Positions 48,601 to 60,700 of a DNA stretch of 64,000 nt are shown here, one piece after another. The stretch is from Anisus vortex (lineage: Eukaryota > Mollusca > Gastropoda > Planorbidae). The position numbers were made by a program, and so were the translations under genes. The first letter of the stretch is position 1, and every line of letters starts with the position of its first letter. The DNA lies in NCBI GenBank assembly GCA_949126835.1, contig OX421495.1:18494079-18558078 (forward strand), read 5' to 3'. The notes under the pieces were generated by a model that saw only the letters and a list, made by a program, of their open reading frames with translations, searched no databases and was not told where the DNA came from.

Positions 48601-51600
48601 ACCATCAGGTAGGCATGATGAAATATTAGTTTGCCTTCTTTAGGAACATTACAATTTTTTTACTTTCTTGAATGAGAATATTAATATAAATATTTCTTGG
48701 TGTTGAACTATAGTAATTAAATGTGTAAATTATTCTCTCCAGGACACCGCTAGTGTTAAATATTTATTGGTGTTGAACTATAGTAATTAAATGTGTAAAT
48801 TGTTCTCTCAAGGACACCGCTAGTGCTAAATATTTCTTGGTGTTGAACTATAGTAATTAAGTGTGTAAATTGTTCTCTCAAGGACACCGCTAGTGCTAAA
48901 TATTTCTTGGTGTTGAACTATAATAATTAAATGTGTAAATTGTTCTCTCAAGGACACCGCTAGTGCTAAATATTTCTTGGTGTTAAACTATAGTAATTAA
49001 GTGTGTAAATTGTTCTCTCAAGGACACAGCTAGTACTTAATATTTCTTGGTGTTGAACTATAGTAATTAAGTGTGTAAATTGTTCTCTCAAGGACACCGC
49101 TAGTGCTAAATATTTCTTGGTTTTGAATTATAGTAATTAAATGTGTAAATTGTTCTCTCTAGGACACCGCTAGTGCTGACCATAGGCATTGATTCCATTA
49201 GAGTTGTCATGAAAGATGGCAGGGTCAGCACTCTGTCATTTGAGGAAACAGAACTGAGGGATCTCTTACAGTGGCAGGTATATGTTTCTTCAATGAATGT
49301 CACTTTAGTTGCAATGAACATTGTTTCCTATACCACTCCTTTAGAGCACAAGGTATCAAATTTTACATGGGAAGCATGCAATTGTTTTTTCCTTTGCTTT
49401 TAATCCAAGGTTCCCCACTTGTTTGGTTTTTGTGACTCCCATAAAATTATCAGGGCCCACTTGTTTGGTTTTTGTGACTCCCATAAAATTATCAGGGCCC
49501 AGGGATTTGTAAAAAGTAGTTCTCTTGTGCTTTATATTTATGTTTTAGTCAGTTCTCTTCAAAACCTGCAGCTACTTTTCCTTTTTTAAAATTCTAATTT
49601 GAATGTGTTATCTGTGCATGTGTTAATTTGGAGTAATTTTTATGAAACTGTTTATATTAATTTTTTTATGAAAGCTGTTTATATTACTTTTACCTTACAA
49701 GTCCGTTTATTGAATATTTAAGCAGAGTTTTACACATATAAATAAAGATTCTGAGAAGTCTTACTTTAAATGGACTTAACCAAAGCTTGCATGTAGTTGA
49801 AAAATATAATAATAACATTTACACAGCCTGGGAGTAGCAAAGAATTATCTAACCCATTGTCTTCTAATACAGATATGTCAGCACCACGCCTACTCAATAC
49901 AGAATCTTGCCAAGTTCCAAGGTTGGATAGTTTTGTCTGGCATTGTTAGCAGTGGTCACGGTGATATGGAGCCCTATGGAACAACTTCCAATGTCTTGTT
50001 GGCATCACCGAAAAGCAATGTGTAAGTTACAACATTCTTTTAAATCTCTGGTGTGAAGTTTTCAAATGTGTCTGTGCTGTTTATAAAAGTGTATAGATTT
50101 TATTAGAACTGTTGTAGTAACAACTTAATAATAGTTCATATTTTAAGGTGAAACAAACAAAAGTTTTCCCCTTTGAGGACTTTAGACTGCACAGCTCAAT
50201 AGCTGTTTCTTTAACCATAGCATAACCAGAACAGTGTCTAAATGTCATTACTTTCCCAGATGTCGATTACAATTTAGGGCAGGGTAGACTCATAGACACC
50301 ATCTATATTGATAAACATTCCTTGAGTCTTATCTGGTTTTCATCCATAGACCTTTAGAAATGCAGCCTGACAATATTCCCCACACATATTTTCAATGAGC
50401 ATAAAAGCCATTAATATTTTTAAAAAAATATATTCCAGCATAATGGCATTCCATAGCAACCCAGTCAGTGGCAACAAATTGTCCATTAAAAAAGTGGACC
50501 CACTAGTAGAAAGTCACCATTCACCAGCAGTAACTGCAAATAAATGGGTTTCTTTATCAGGAGAGTTTCAGGTGAGTTATTTCTTACACATATTTCAAAA
50601 TATTGATTCATTACCTAGATTAATTATTAATGTAAAGGACATTTTTTTTTTTTACAGTTTGAAGTGTTAGAGTTTTTTTTCTGTTATCTCCTGACATCGT
50701 AGATGTTAGCATTCAGAAATCTGTTTTATTTGTTTTTCTCTTCGCAAATTGACAAGTCTTAACAAATATGCATGCATAAAAGGTTGATAAAAAGACATTT
50801 CCCCGTCTTATTCAATCATTTACTTCGAAACATGTTTGTGTGCTACGTTACTGGTTGTACAAAAATATGTAGATAATTAAATTTTTATTTCATTTCCAAA
50901 AGATGGTGACAAAAGAAAACAATGGATTGTGAATGTCAGACTTAAAGAATCACCTATTTATAATCTCTAACTAATTGCTTGATGCAAAAGAATTTTTGTG
51001 TTGTTTTTTTATGAATCTCTTCCGCATTGTGTTTTTTAATTACCAAGGACGCAACTCTTGACTAATTTATTTTGTAAACAAATATATATTTAACCTTACA
51101 AGACTAACACTTGAGTATTAATTATCGCCTACTCACTTATGATGCTAAAAACGGATTCCTCAAAACTAATCTTGTATCCTTGGTATAATTCTAAAAGACT
51201 AGAACAGGCCGTTGAGATTGTCAAACACCAGCCAAAGTATGCTTTTTTGTTTATTAATTTAAAAATAGAACCGGAAGTTCATGATCATTTCTATTTGTTA
51301 ATGTCATGCCTAATTAAGACTTGTCAATTAACCATAACATGAATAATATGGAGGTGTCGAATCTGTATAGTTTGATGTAATAAAAAAAAACTACAATCTA
51401 TATACTTTCACCACTAATTTTAGAATAGAAACAAATATAGTATTTATTTTATTTCTTAGTAGAAAAAAATAAAATAATTCCAGTCGGTAGAAAGCCAACT
51501 TTAAAGTTGTTGTCTTGTTGAATGTTATCTGTACACTTGAATGTTATTTGTACACAGGAAGTGAATCTTCAAGTTCTGGAAGGCAGGAACCTGGTTGGGA

Positions 51601-51638
51601 AAATTGATATGCTTATGGCCAGACTTTCGTTGATGTAA
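39656..51638 (+). CDS. MED17: Mediator of RNA polymerase II transcription subunit 17
   Basis: Fifteen coding exons: 39656-39747, 42542-42721, 43543-43678, 44762-44939, 45573-45737, 46696-46826, 46945-47019, 47220-47279, 47756-47955, 48161-48217, 48474-48608, 49163-49277, 49873-50021, 50439-50571, 51558-51638. All are GT/AG with consistent phase; total 1887 nt, 628 residues plus TAA (human MED17 has 651). MED17 is the central scaffold of the Mediator head module and acts in the nucleus, linking activators to RNA polymerase II. Diagnostic segments that match the family: PLSMSENLSKLAHKIDF, FQPSLWPWDSVRN, ISVLYDVLNIV, QNVLFCKELFAQLAREAVQI, VLEHSLHQLLRE, IRVVMKDGRVSTLSFEE, and the end LEGRNLVGKIDMLMARLS. 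The start ATG lies in a MAALSVNISVE context, resembling the human N-terminus. Neighbours: divergent from arrestin copy B and convergent with the membrane-protein gene at 54715. Oddity: intron 11 is a seven-fold repeat of its own 3' splice site. An AATAAA at 52046-52051 may end the transcript. Confidence 0.97.
40105..40338 (-). mobile_element. SINE-1 copy with small internal deletion
   Basis: Reverse layout: GGTGAAGCAACGTTCACCAG, GCACAGCCACCTTTACTTTA, CACCCTCCAGACTTGGG and the head GCTGCCACTCGGCCACCACA. The GTGGCCACGGCATACTAGG segment found in other copies is missing. MED17 intron 1. Confidence 0.85.
41085..41155 (-). mobile_element. SINE-3-like tRNA head
   Basis: The reverse strand reads TGGTCCAGTGG (A box) followed about 40 bases later by AGATCTAACCCTG. 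Body absent. MED17 intron 1. Confidence 0.45.
41304..42431 (+). mobile_element. SINE-1 with 17-bp target duplication, split by a hAT-type MITE
   Basis: The flanking direct repeat ACTATAGTAGGCCTAAT is identical at 41287-41303 and 42432-42448. The head GGGGCACGGTAGCCGAGCGG contains an exact A box. The B box is cut by the insertion at 41366-42216, after which the body resumes (CCTGATGCAGGCTAGG, GGGTGTCCCTGAGTC) and ends GGGATACTT. Without the insertion and one copy of its duplication the SINE is 269 bp. MED17 intron 1, same strand. Confidence 0.95.
41366..42216. mobile_element. hAT-type MITE nested in the SINE B box, 851 bp
   Basis: Ends TAGTGATGGGACGAT and ATCGTTCCATCACTA are inverted (14 of 15). 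The target duplication GTTCAAAT is exact at 41358-41365 and 42217-42224, 8 bp as in hAT elements. Subterminal regions repeat CCGAT-rich motifs (ACGATTCCGATT on the left, GATACGCTTCCGATT on the right). No transposase frame. It contains an inner 25-bp perfect inverted repeat (41614-41638 with 41746-41770). Confidence 0.92.
42800..43500. other. MED17 intron 2, nothing recognised
   Basis: AT-rich intron sequence with no repeat shared with the rest of the window. Confidence 0.5.
44150..44262 (+). mobile_element. SINE-1 3' fragment
   Basis: GTGGACACAGAAACTAGTGA, GCATTAGCCCTGCAGA and TCTGAAAGGGGTACTTA match the SINE-1 3' end. MED17 intron 3. Confidence 0.5.
44395..44595 (-). mobile_element. SINE-1 copy
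   Basis: AGCAGCATTCACTAGTTTCT, GGGCATACTAGGGGATTGTG and CCTCCAGACCCAGG are reverse SINE-1 body. The head is eroded. MED17 intron 3. Confidence 0.7.
45401..45450. repeat. 13-bp tandem repeat, four copies
   Basis: Unit ATCCCAACTATTT, four near-identical copies in MED17 intron 4. Confidence 0.92.
47345..47505 (+). mobile_element. LINE 3' tail with zinc-finger remnant
   Basis: The frame RSQCDRYCTSRISLFSHISL with a following RACK is the C-x3-C-x12-H-x6-C-like remnant of the finger seen at the end of 20466-21487. GTCTCTCGAGACGTAAAATG follows as the 3' tail. MED17 intron 8. Confidence 0.6.
47525..47610 (+). repeat. Dispersed repeat, GACCCACTTTCCATCATCC family
   Basis: GACCCACTTTCCATCATCCA then ATAGAGCTGAAACTTGGCAC; related to 1850-1990 and 3770-3860. 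MED17 intron 8. Confidence 0.5.
48680..49176 (+). repeat. 70-bp tandem array carrying the MED17 exon 12 splice acceptor
   Basis: The string GACACCGCTAGTG (one copy reads GACACAGCTAGTA) occurs at 48743, 48813, 48883, 48953, 49023, 49093 and 49163, exactly 70 bases apart. The last is the true start of exon 12 after CTCTCTAG. The first is preceded by CTCTCCAG and the five between by CTCTCAAG, all potential AG acceptors. Each decoy runs into TTAAATATTTATTGGTGTTG-like sequence with an early TGA or TAA in the MED17 frame. Confidence 0.97.
49416..49500. repeat. 42-bp direct tandem duplication
   Basis: CACTTGTTTGGTTTTTGTGA through AAATTATCAGGGCC occurs twice back to back with no visible change, so it is recent. 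MED17 intron 12. Confidence 0.95.
50572..51557. other. MED17 intron 14, nothing recognised
   Basis: AT-rich; short chance frames only. The last bases duplicate GAATGTTATYTGTACAC just before the acceptor. Confidence 0.5.
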
Positions 51639-52045
51639 TAGATATTGATATTCAGATTCCTTTCAACTTTGTACCAGTGGCATTTTAAAAACTCAGACCA
51701 TATGAAGCCCTAGAATGAAGAGTAGTCATATAATGTACATAATGCTGTTGATATAATATGTACAGTTGTATATACACATGCTTAAAATAGTTGAATCTAT
51801 GTCATCTTTACATAATTTTAGTAATTATTTTGTTATCAGTTTCAAAGATTATTCCCACTGCTTTAAAAACTTTTTTGCTTTGTGTACATATTTGTAAATA
51901 CAATTTATGGAGTAAACATGTTGAATGTCATAAAAAGTACAAGTGTTTAAAAGTGTTTTTTTAAGTTTACCATGACTGATTGATGCAGTTTGTTGATATT
52001 TAGCATGAGGGGAAGAGATTGATAATCATTAATTGTAATTATTGA

Positions 52046-52051
52046 AATAAA
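52046..52051 (+). terminator. Likely poly(A) signal of MED17
   Basis: AATAAA about 410 bases after the MED17 stop. It directly abuts the truncated left end of a TA-target MITE, so part of the original 3' end may have been replaced. Confidence 0.45.
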
Positions 52052-52832
52052 AGTAGGGGTGCAACCTATACACTCGACACAGTTTTTGAAAGTTTGAAAA
52101 TCAGCACTACTTTGTCATAAAGTTGCAAATATACCTGTATCGTTAATGGTAGTGATGGTACTAGGATATGCCTATGCCTACATTTCACGTGAAAATCTTT
52201 CTGTAAGACTAAACAGTAAGACCTTTGACTTTACTTTAAGATCTAGCCTGTACATTTAATTCAAACTTAATTACATAGAAAGGATGTTTGGTGTGTCTAT
52301 TTTGTTTGATAGTATTAGAATGCATGAGTATTGCAAACGCAAAGAGAACTAGAGAAAAGGCAGAAGGAAAGAAAAGCCCTCACTCCTTTGGGCAAGTGAT
52401 ATCAGTGGGTGACATTTCTAATTAACATTCCAAACCACACTCTCACCCAAATACATAAATACATTCCTAAATGAATTAACATTTCTTTTTTACTAAATTG
52501 TTTTTGACTGAATGTGGCAGGTAGTACGGTTTTAATATTACCCGGACTTTAATAAAAAGCAGAAAATATGAAGATCGATCTCATGATTCCTTACCACTAT
52601 TACACACACAAAATGTAAACAACCCCCTTTAATGGTTTTTCTCTCAATGAAAACATGATGAGGGAAATCATTCTAGATTTGATAAAAATGTCTAAGAAAT
52701 CACAGAGTAAAATTAATCTTATATATATCAAGGCTGGGAAAGTTGATCCAGAAAAAAAAGAGTGAGAAAATATTACTTTTTCTAGTCAAGATTAGAGATG
52801 CGACCTATTCACCTATACACGAGTATATACGG
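52052..52832 (+). mobile_element. TA-target MITE, left-truncated
   Basis: Starts within the left subterminal region (GTAGGGGTGCAACCTATACA) and ends with the family terminus ACGAGTATATACGG followed by TA. It directly abuts the likely MED17 poly(A) signal. Confidence 0.75.
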
Positions 52833-52849
52833 TAAGTCATAAATATTTA

Positions 52850-54520
52850 ATGACTAAAATGTCAAATATAAATTTGGGCTTACATTGAATATTGATATTG
52901 TGTACCAACAAATTTACGTTCAAATGGCAGAAAAAAAATGCGGGTAGCCTAAAAATGTAGAATTTTTTTTACGCCATTTATCACAATGCTACCTTTGAGG
53001 TAAGGAGAATCTCTTGGTGTCTCCTGATTCAATTAACTTGTGAGGCATCGAGGAATGCAAAAGGCATTTTTAAGAATTTTAAATTTTAATGATGGGGATA
53101 AAATATCCTAATTACAGCTGATAAAAATTGACATGAATATTTTAAATACATATTAAAAAATAATAAATGAACAAGATGCATATCAAAAACATATTTATTT
53201 CTCTGTTAAAGCAATCTTACAAAACAATATTGAGATTTTGGTTGGTGTATAAAGTACCGGTAACATCTAACATTGCACAATTGTGTTTGAATGACAAGTA
53301 TACCACTGAAAAATACTGAAGTTGACTAGAGCAAAAAATAAACCACAACAAAATTTACAGCAACAGAAATACTTTCTTCTAACTAACCAATACAATAAAA
53401 ATGTGTTTGTAAAAAAACAACATAAAACAACCTTAGAGAACAAAATAAAAACATGGAATGTCAAAACTAGAAGCCAGACAAAATATCAATGAATGCCAAT
53501 AAATAAAACAAAATGCAGCCAGTGCTAATCTAAACAGTAGGTGAGAGATAAGAAAAGATAACCTATATAATATTAATTAAAATTCTATTACTACAATAAA
53601 AATTGGTTTGGCAAAAGGTTTAAAGCATACAGACCAAATAATGAACAAATCATCAAATATATTTTATGTAAGGTAATGAATGATATTCTTTACATTTACA
53701 TACTGACTAAATTGGATTGTTCAGTAAATTGGTAAAGATTGGAAAAGCCTATTTTCATTTTTTTTAGTAAAAGTAAAAAATTGAAGTATTAAAAAAATAT
53801 TGCACAACAAATTCTGATAAACTGCAAAATATCAAAACACAACCTCCAAAAAAAATATTAAAATAACTAGCAAATCTCTGTAAATATTGTTCAGTGCTAA
53901 TGTAAAATATACCATTAATCCTTTTGATTTTTGTTATTAAATGTGATCTAATAAAGCCATGATTAATGTATAAAGAGATTCAGAACAGGTTTATAAAAAG
54001 ATTAAGCCTTTGTTTACTTTATAGTTATTAAATTTAGGCAAAAAATATTGTAAAAATTTTCTGTGTATACCAATAAAAACAATACTAAAAGACAATAATT
54101 CTAATAAAAATATAAAGCCTGCTTGATTACCCGACAGAAACACATTTTTAAGAAGAAAAACTTGCACAAAAAATAAGTCACAAAAATTCTGATCAAGTAG
54201 ATAACATTGAATTAAAAAAATATAAAAGATATAAACCACAACATTATAAGTGTTGAATGGCCAAATATGGTTAATTGGGCTGATACAATGAACACACATC
54301 ATTAGTAACTTGCTCTTGAATTTTAAAAGAAAATTGTGTATATAATTTTCCATTTATTCATGGTTTTATATATTAAATATATTTTCAATGATGGTATAGT
54401 AATATTAATTTAACATTATCTGTTTTTCTATGTTAAAACCTGCTACTCAGTGTTTAAAATAAATATTTTTCCACAACAGAATAGATAAGCTTGCTGAATA
54501 GATACTTAGCAATGAATCAC
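52850..54520. other. Convergent intergenic region
   Basis: Between the 3' ends of MED17 and the membrane-protein gene. Very A-rich with no recognised element; the open frame at 53991-54353 has low-complexity composition and no family resemblance. Confidence 0.5.
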
Positions 54521-54526
54521 ACAAGA

Positions 54527-54532
54527 TTTATT
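54527..54532 (-). terminator. Possible poly(A) signal of the membrane-protein gene
   Basis: TTTATT on the plus strand reads AATAAA on the minus strand, about 180 bases past the stop at 54715. Such hexamers are common in this AT-rich DNA. Confidence 0.25.
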
Positions 54533-54714
54533 TAATTGTACATTTGAATAAATATTGTGTCATGAACTCATCACCAATGCTTTACTGTAATTACCCACTG
54601 AATGTGGTGAAAACACCATGAGCCACACTGTGTTCTAATGGAATGATAAGCTTTATGCCTGATGAGAAAAAACAGCCTGAATCTGACAAATTGTTACAAA
54701 ATGTTGCTGCTGTT

Positions 54715-57700
54715 TTAAAACCTTACAAAGACATTGTCGTTGTGGCCCCTGAACGTCTCGGAGAACCGCTTCATTCGAGCCCCCTGCCAAGCCAGGAAAA
54801 CCCCGCCAGAAGCCAGCCCTACCAGCAGGCCAATCAGGATGGGGCCCGACACCTCTGGCTCATTCCAGGTCTTCAGCTGAAGGTCTCTCCACACACTGTA
54901 CATGCTCTTTAGGCACCATTCATTATGCTCATTGTCTTGAACTGTTTTCACTGGAACATACAGACAAGTAAAACCACAATTCTTTTAACTTTACATTCCA
55001 TTCAATAGTAATTATATTACAAGCTGGGGAAACAAGTAAAAGAAAAGTATAGTATCCTTTTGGACCTAACTGATTCATCGGCCGGTGAATCCGCATTCAC
55101 TGATTTATAAGTGTCTCTAAAGAAAACACAAGCCTTCCTGGCTCCTGAGTCCAGGGCTTAACAATGTAAAGGTGTGGATCAAGGTGTAGCACACCAAGAT
55201 CCTGTCCGAGACTAACCATCTTGTGACACACCGATAAGGCGTGTTGCATGACATAGGGTATGGGCTCTGCAGTACATGCACTACACTTCACTTCCCACCT
55301 TTGGAATTCCCTTCAAATCATTATTGTGGTGGCTCGCTCGTATACCTGCACTGTCGCCTGGAAGCGCAAATACAGACCAGGGCGGGGTCGAGATGGGTTG
55401 TTGCACTCATTGTTTCCTCCCCACTGAGTCTCGGAGCCTCTGGGCAGTGCAATGAGCCTTGGACACAAAACGGGGATTGTGTGGCCAGCACATTTAAAAC
55501 TTGTCACCCCAAGATCTTTTGTGCCTGTGGAATTCTCGGCTCAGACAAAGGTAACCAGGATCCAATGCTTGGTACAAAAATACAAGACAAAATACATGTT
55601 GAAGGAATGGAATCTCTTCCACATAGCTAAGAGCCTAGTGTAATAAAATACACACCTCCATCAATGACACGTACAGTGACCTTCAGAGGCATGGAAGTGT
55701 TACAGGAATTCAACTCGGCAAAATACAGACTACCAGGTTGAGTGAGAGAATGAATGAAGACTTGTTTATCAAAGCTTTCAACAGCAGCCAGTTGAACAGC
55801 TCCAGTGAACTCACAGTTGTGATAAGCTTGCTAAATTACAAACATATTCTCTCTTTACATATATGCTAAAATACAATTATATTCTATGTTGTTGTTGTTT
55901 TGTAAATACAAACAATGCTCAATATTATTATTAAATGTGAACTAAATAAAATGAGATATCTCATATGACTTGCACATAAAATTTAAAAATAAATTGTTCT
56001 CTTCTTTACTGTGAAGACAATTCAGTAATAATAACATAATGTACTAAATATATTACATAATATATTTTAATATATCAATTTATAAAGTATAATATAATAA
56101 ATAAAATTATTTTATTATAATTAAAAAAAATAACTGGATAAAAAAATAACATGACAACTTTTTGAATGAAGAAAGAAAAAATAAATTCCAACAATTGACT
56201 GACCTCAGACTTCATTAAATAAAGTGTTGTGTTCAACTGGGCTATGAACTTGAGAGTGTCAGAAACCACAGCGGAAATATCCTGTATTGGCACAGACTCC
56301 ACACTCCAGTAGCTGTGCTCTTTACCCACAACATGAATCTAAAAAAGATATTTAAAAAAAAAAAACAATAAAAGGTCACATAAGGCCTTCCTAACATTGA
56401 CAGAGCCATGAAAACAACAAAGGGCATTCACTCACCTTGTCTATGATGCACTTTCCTCGATAGATGGATGGCAGCTGCTGCTTGAGGAACTTCTTGTGGC
56501 CGTCATAGATAATCAGGTTCATTTCCTTGTGTGTACTTACAGTAAGTGAGGATATAACTGTAGAATTCTCACCCAGAGGAATGCTATTCTGTAACGCACA
56601 CAGTTTTCAACAATTCAGGTGAGAAGATGAAGTAGGGACCTAATTCATTTAAAGTGTAGGCCTAAGGTACATTTTTCCCCCCAGACTTGTATAAAAGTGA
56701 GCAGGGATGCTGCTTAACAGAGGGGAAAAAAAGAATTTTTCTGCGCATAAAGTTAGTTGATGATTCTTGCTGATGTGTTATATATATATGTATATACATA
56801 CATTACATAAATGTATACATATAAGATTTCTATTTTTATCCCAACCAATAGAAATTTGAATTCAATCTATGCAATTATGTAGAAGTAAAGTAAAGTAATC
56901 TCATTGGACCGATTTGATCCCTAGGGCCTGTGAAGAAGGTATTCATCAGAGCTGGTTAGACTCAGGGACATCCTCCAGACCCAGGAACAAACCCTAGCCT
57001 TCACCAGGACCTTTGGTACACCATCCGAAAGCGCTCCTGTTTGGACACCACGCCCATGTATACATATTAGATTGCTTTATTTATCCCAACCAATGAAAAT
57101 TTAAATTCAACATATAATCATTTATGTAAGCACTTATTCATTTTCCTTTAAGTCTAAGTTTAATCATAAATATGAGAACAAAAATACTTAAAAATTTAAA
57201 GAACAAGAGCGATCTAAAACAGTTTAAAAAAAACACTTATAATGAGGAGTGATTTGTTCAACTTACACAGGCCAGGAAAGTGTGGCTGAGATCTTGAAGT
57301 TGTGTAAAGTGCATCTCATCAATTTTCACTTCATTCTTCACCAGTTTAAGACTATAATTGTGGCCAGACCAGTCCTCATTGCTTACTTGGATACTAAAAC
57401 AAAACACATGAAAATATCATTTTTACTTTTACTGTCACGTTACAGTATGCTAATTTACACACTAAAGAATACAACTAAATCTTAATTCTTATTAAAACAT
57501 AAATGTAAAAAACAAAAGTTGAAAAAAGAAAAAAAAAACACTAGCAAAGATTTTATGTCATGTAAACGCCAAATACAATATTAAATTTTATCTATATCCA
57601 AAATCTGGGAAAGATTTGGGGTCCCTTCACTTTACACTGTTTAAGACACATTAACTCTTTCTCTCCGGATCGACAATCCCAGCGTCGATTTTAAAACGGC

Positions 57701-60700
57701 CGTTTTTCCGGATCGACGATGACAGCGTTAATTTGTTAAAATACGTTTATTTAGTTTATTTTCAGCGCTATTTTTATTGTACTTTTACATAAATCTAGAA
57801 TGATTTCCCTTTGAATAACATCCGAATTTGTGTTAACATTGTAATTTTTATTGAAAAAAATGCATTTTTATGGATTTGTTTTTCCCTTGTGTAGGGCTGT
57901 GTGTGGTGGGTAGTGATCATAAATGATAAAAACGGGCTTTATATTTATATTTTTAAATAAATAGTTGTTTCTAATAGAGAAAAAGGGTATATATTTTAGG
58001 AAAACAATGAAGTTAATTAATTTGGGAATGTATTTATTTTTGGTGTGAGCCTTGGAATTTGTGTTATATAAGACTTCAGTGAGTAATTTTTTTTATATAT
58101 TCGTTTTAAAGATTATTTTTTTAAATACAAGTTACACACGATTTTATATTCTATGTAAGGAGCTTTTAGTTTCCTTTAATTCAATACCAAATATGATATT
58201 GTCTGATTAAAACCAAAGGAGTTATTAGGATTTGAAGATAGCAATAAGTAATTACGAAAAGAAAAAAAGGATAATTCCTTCAGATTAGGGAAAATAATTC
58301 CAGAAAGAAAGAGTTAAACAATGCTTAAGACTTGAATAATAACTCTAGTGATTTTTTTAAAGGACAATATGTCATACCATAGTGGTACCTGATATAAATT
58401 GGGGAAAAGTATAAGCATCTTTGGGACTTGTTCCCCTAGCGGAAGCATGCTCATCTGTTACTAAAAAAAGTCCCAGTTTTAAATCCTGGTGTAGACAAGG
58501 ATTTATTTCTGAGTCTGGAGGATACAGAGTTACCTTAGATTAGTTGGGGCAAAGTAAAAGGCAGCTGGGCATTGTGCTGGTCACATAATCCCTTCGTATG
58601 TTACGGCAGCAGAAACTTGCAAAACCCTGCTTCACAGGCCAGGATCAAATTGGTCAGACAGGGATACTTTACTCTATAAGCATCTAGGCATTGTGCTGGC
58701 CACACAATCCCATGCTCCATCAAATCTGGTGAAAGCTACCTAAAGAGGTCTGTGATGGATACAGTATTTTTCACCTTTAGAAATTAAATTGACAGTGAAA
58801 CTGTGTAAGGTCCCTCACCAGTAGTGAAATACATTTGCTCTATCAAGTACATAGGTTTCTGTCTCTTGCCATTTCCCCTTTTCCTTGTGCTCTCCATGAT
58901 TTGTTATGTCTTCTATACCAAGACCATTCATCGAGAACTGGTAATTAAAATCACGACCTAAAAGATGAACAAAATGTGTGTATTGTTACTTTTATAATTA
59001 CCGTATATACTCGCGTATAAGTCGCACTTTTTTTACCGAAAATTTCGACGAAAAGTAGGGGTGCGACTTATACACCCGACATGGTTTTTGAAAAATTCGA
59101 AAAACATCACTACTCTGTAATAAAGTTTCCTTCATAACCCATAGCCTATGGATGATTGAAATGCTGAATATTTTAGTGTTTTTCTGACCCCCCCCCCACA
59201 CACACACTTTCCTTTTGAACTTTCGGACCAATTTTGTTTTGCCGAAACGTGGCGTAAGTTTTAAGGCGGCGTTTTTTTTTCATAGGCATATTAAATGCAA
59301 ATTACAGTACGGAAGGAATCGTAAATGTGTACAAAACTGTCTAGACCAACAACGTAGCTTAAGATGCGTTTTATTTAGGACCTATTGCCTCTGACTATAC
59401 GTTATAGCCTACTAATACGGCAGTGTGTAGCATTCCTGGGGAAAACCGCGCTATGATTCCAAAACTACAATTGGCCGGCCGATCGACTCATTTAATTAAA
59501 TTTCGGAAAAATTCTGCACTCAAACCTTTTTTTTTTTTATCTATATAGAAATAATGCGTAAAATGTCATTAGTATGTTTCATTTTTCATTAGTTGCATGT
59601 AAGAGTTGAAAAAAACCACAGCTTATTGTCGGTGTCGCAGTGGCGTTTGTAATTATTACAAACAATGTTAATGGGAATTGGGACACTTGTATAACGCGTG
59701 GTTAATACCGGCGCCGCTCAGTCTGAAATAGCGACTTTTGTAGGCCTATTGAACGCAAATTACATTATGGAAAGAATCGTAAATGTGTAAAAGCCTCTCT
59801 AGTCCTACAATATAGATATAAGCTTGTACACTAGTAGCTTAAGATTAGGACCGAGAAAACCGCGCGCGCCATGTCCGCATGTCCTAGCAATGTTTCCAAT
59901 CGGCCGATGGACACATTTCAAGACATTTCGGAAACATTCTGCACTCAAACTTTTTTTTTTCAAATCTTTATGAAAAAATGCGTGAAATGTCAATAAAGTG
60001 TGTCATTGTTCCTTAGTTGCATGTATGAAATGAAAAAACACAGCTTATTGTCGATGGCGAAGCCAGCACACCTTCCGAGAAGCCACCAGCACTCCCCCCT
60101 TTTTAAATATTGTTCGCGCAGTTGCTTTGAAATCATTACAAACAATGTTAATGGTAATTAGGTCATCACTTGTATAGCGCAACTATGAATACCGGCGCCA
60201 CTCAGTCTTGGGCCCTAGGCTAATGATGCACATCAAAAGATTTTGTGTGTGTGTGGACCCACTATAGTGTGACTATAGGATAGTATTTTGAGTAGGGACA
60301 TGGACTTAGATGAAGAAACAGATACCTTTCTTTCCCATATGACTAATGACTGTATTGATCGGTTTTTCAAAATAAATGAAGTGCTGATTTATTTGATTAT
60401 GTTTGCATTATGCATGATTGAAACCATTTTTTAAGGAAAGTTTCCAAATTAGGGTGAATATTAGTAACTTTTGTTGTTTAAGGGTATGTATTTTTTTAGA
60501 AGTTAAAAGGCAGTGTAACCCCTGAAAGTCAGGGTGCGACTTATACGCGGGTCAATGACAACATATAAGAAAAAAAATCCTAAACTAGGGGTGCGACTTA
60601 TACACGGTGCGACTTATACGCGAGTATATACGGTAGATATTCTAATACTAATATTAAAAAAAAATTATTTCAGTCCAAGATGTAATAAGGATTAACTGAG

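Noticed and set aside
53991..54353. 120-codon minus-strand frame downstream of the membrane-protein gene.
   Set aside because: Phe/Leu/Ile-rich from AT-rich DNA, with no splice context or family pattern.
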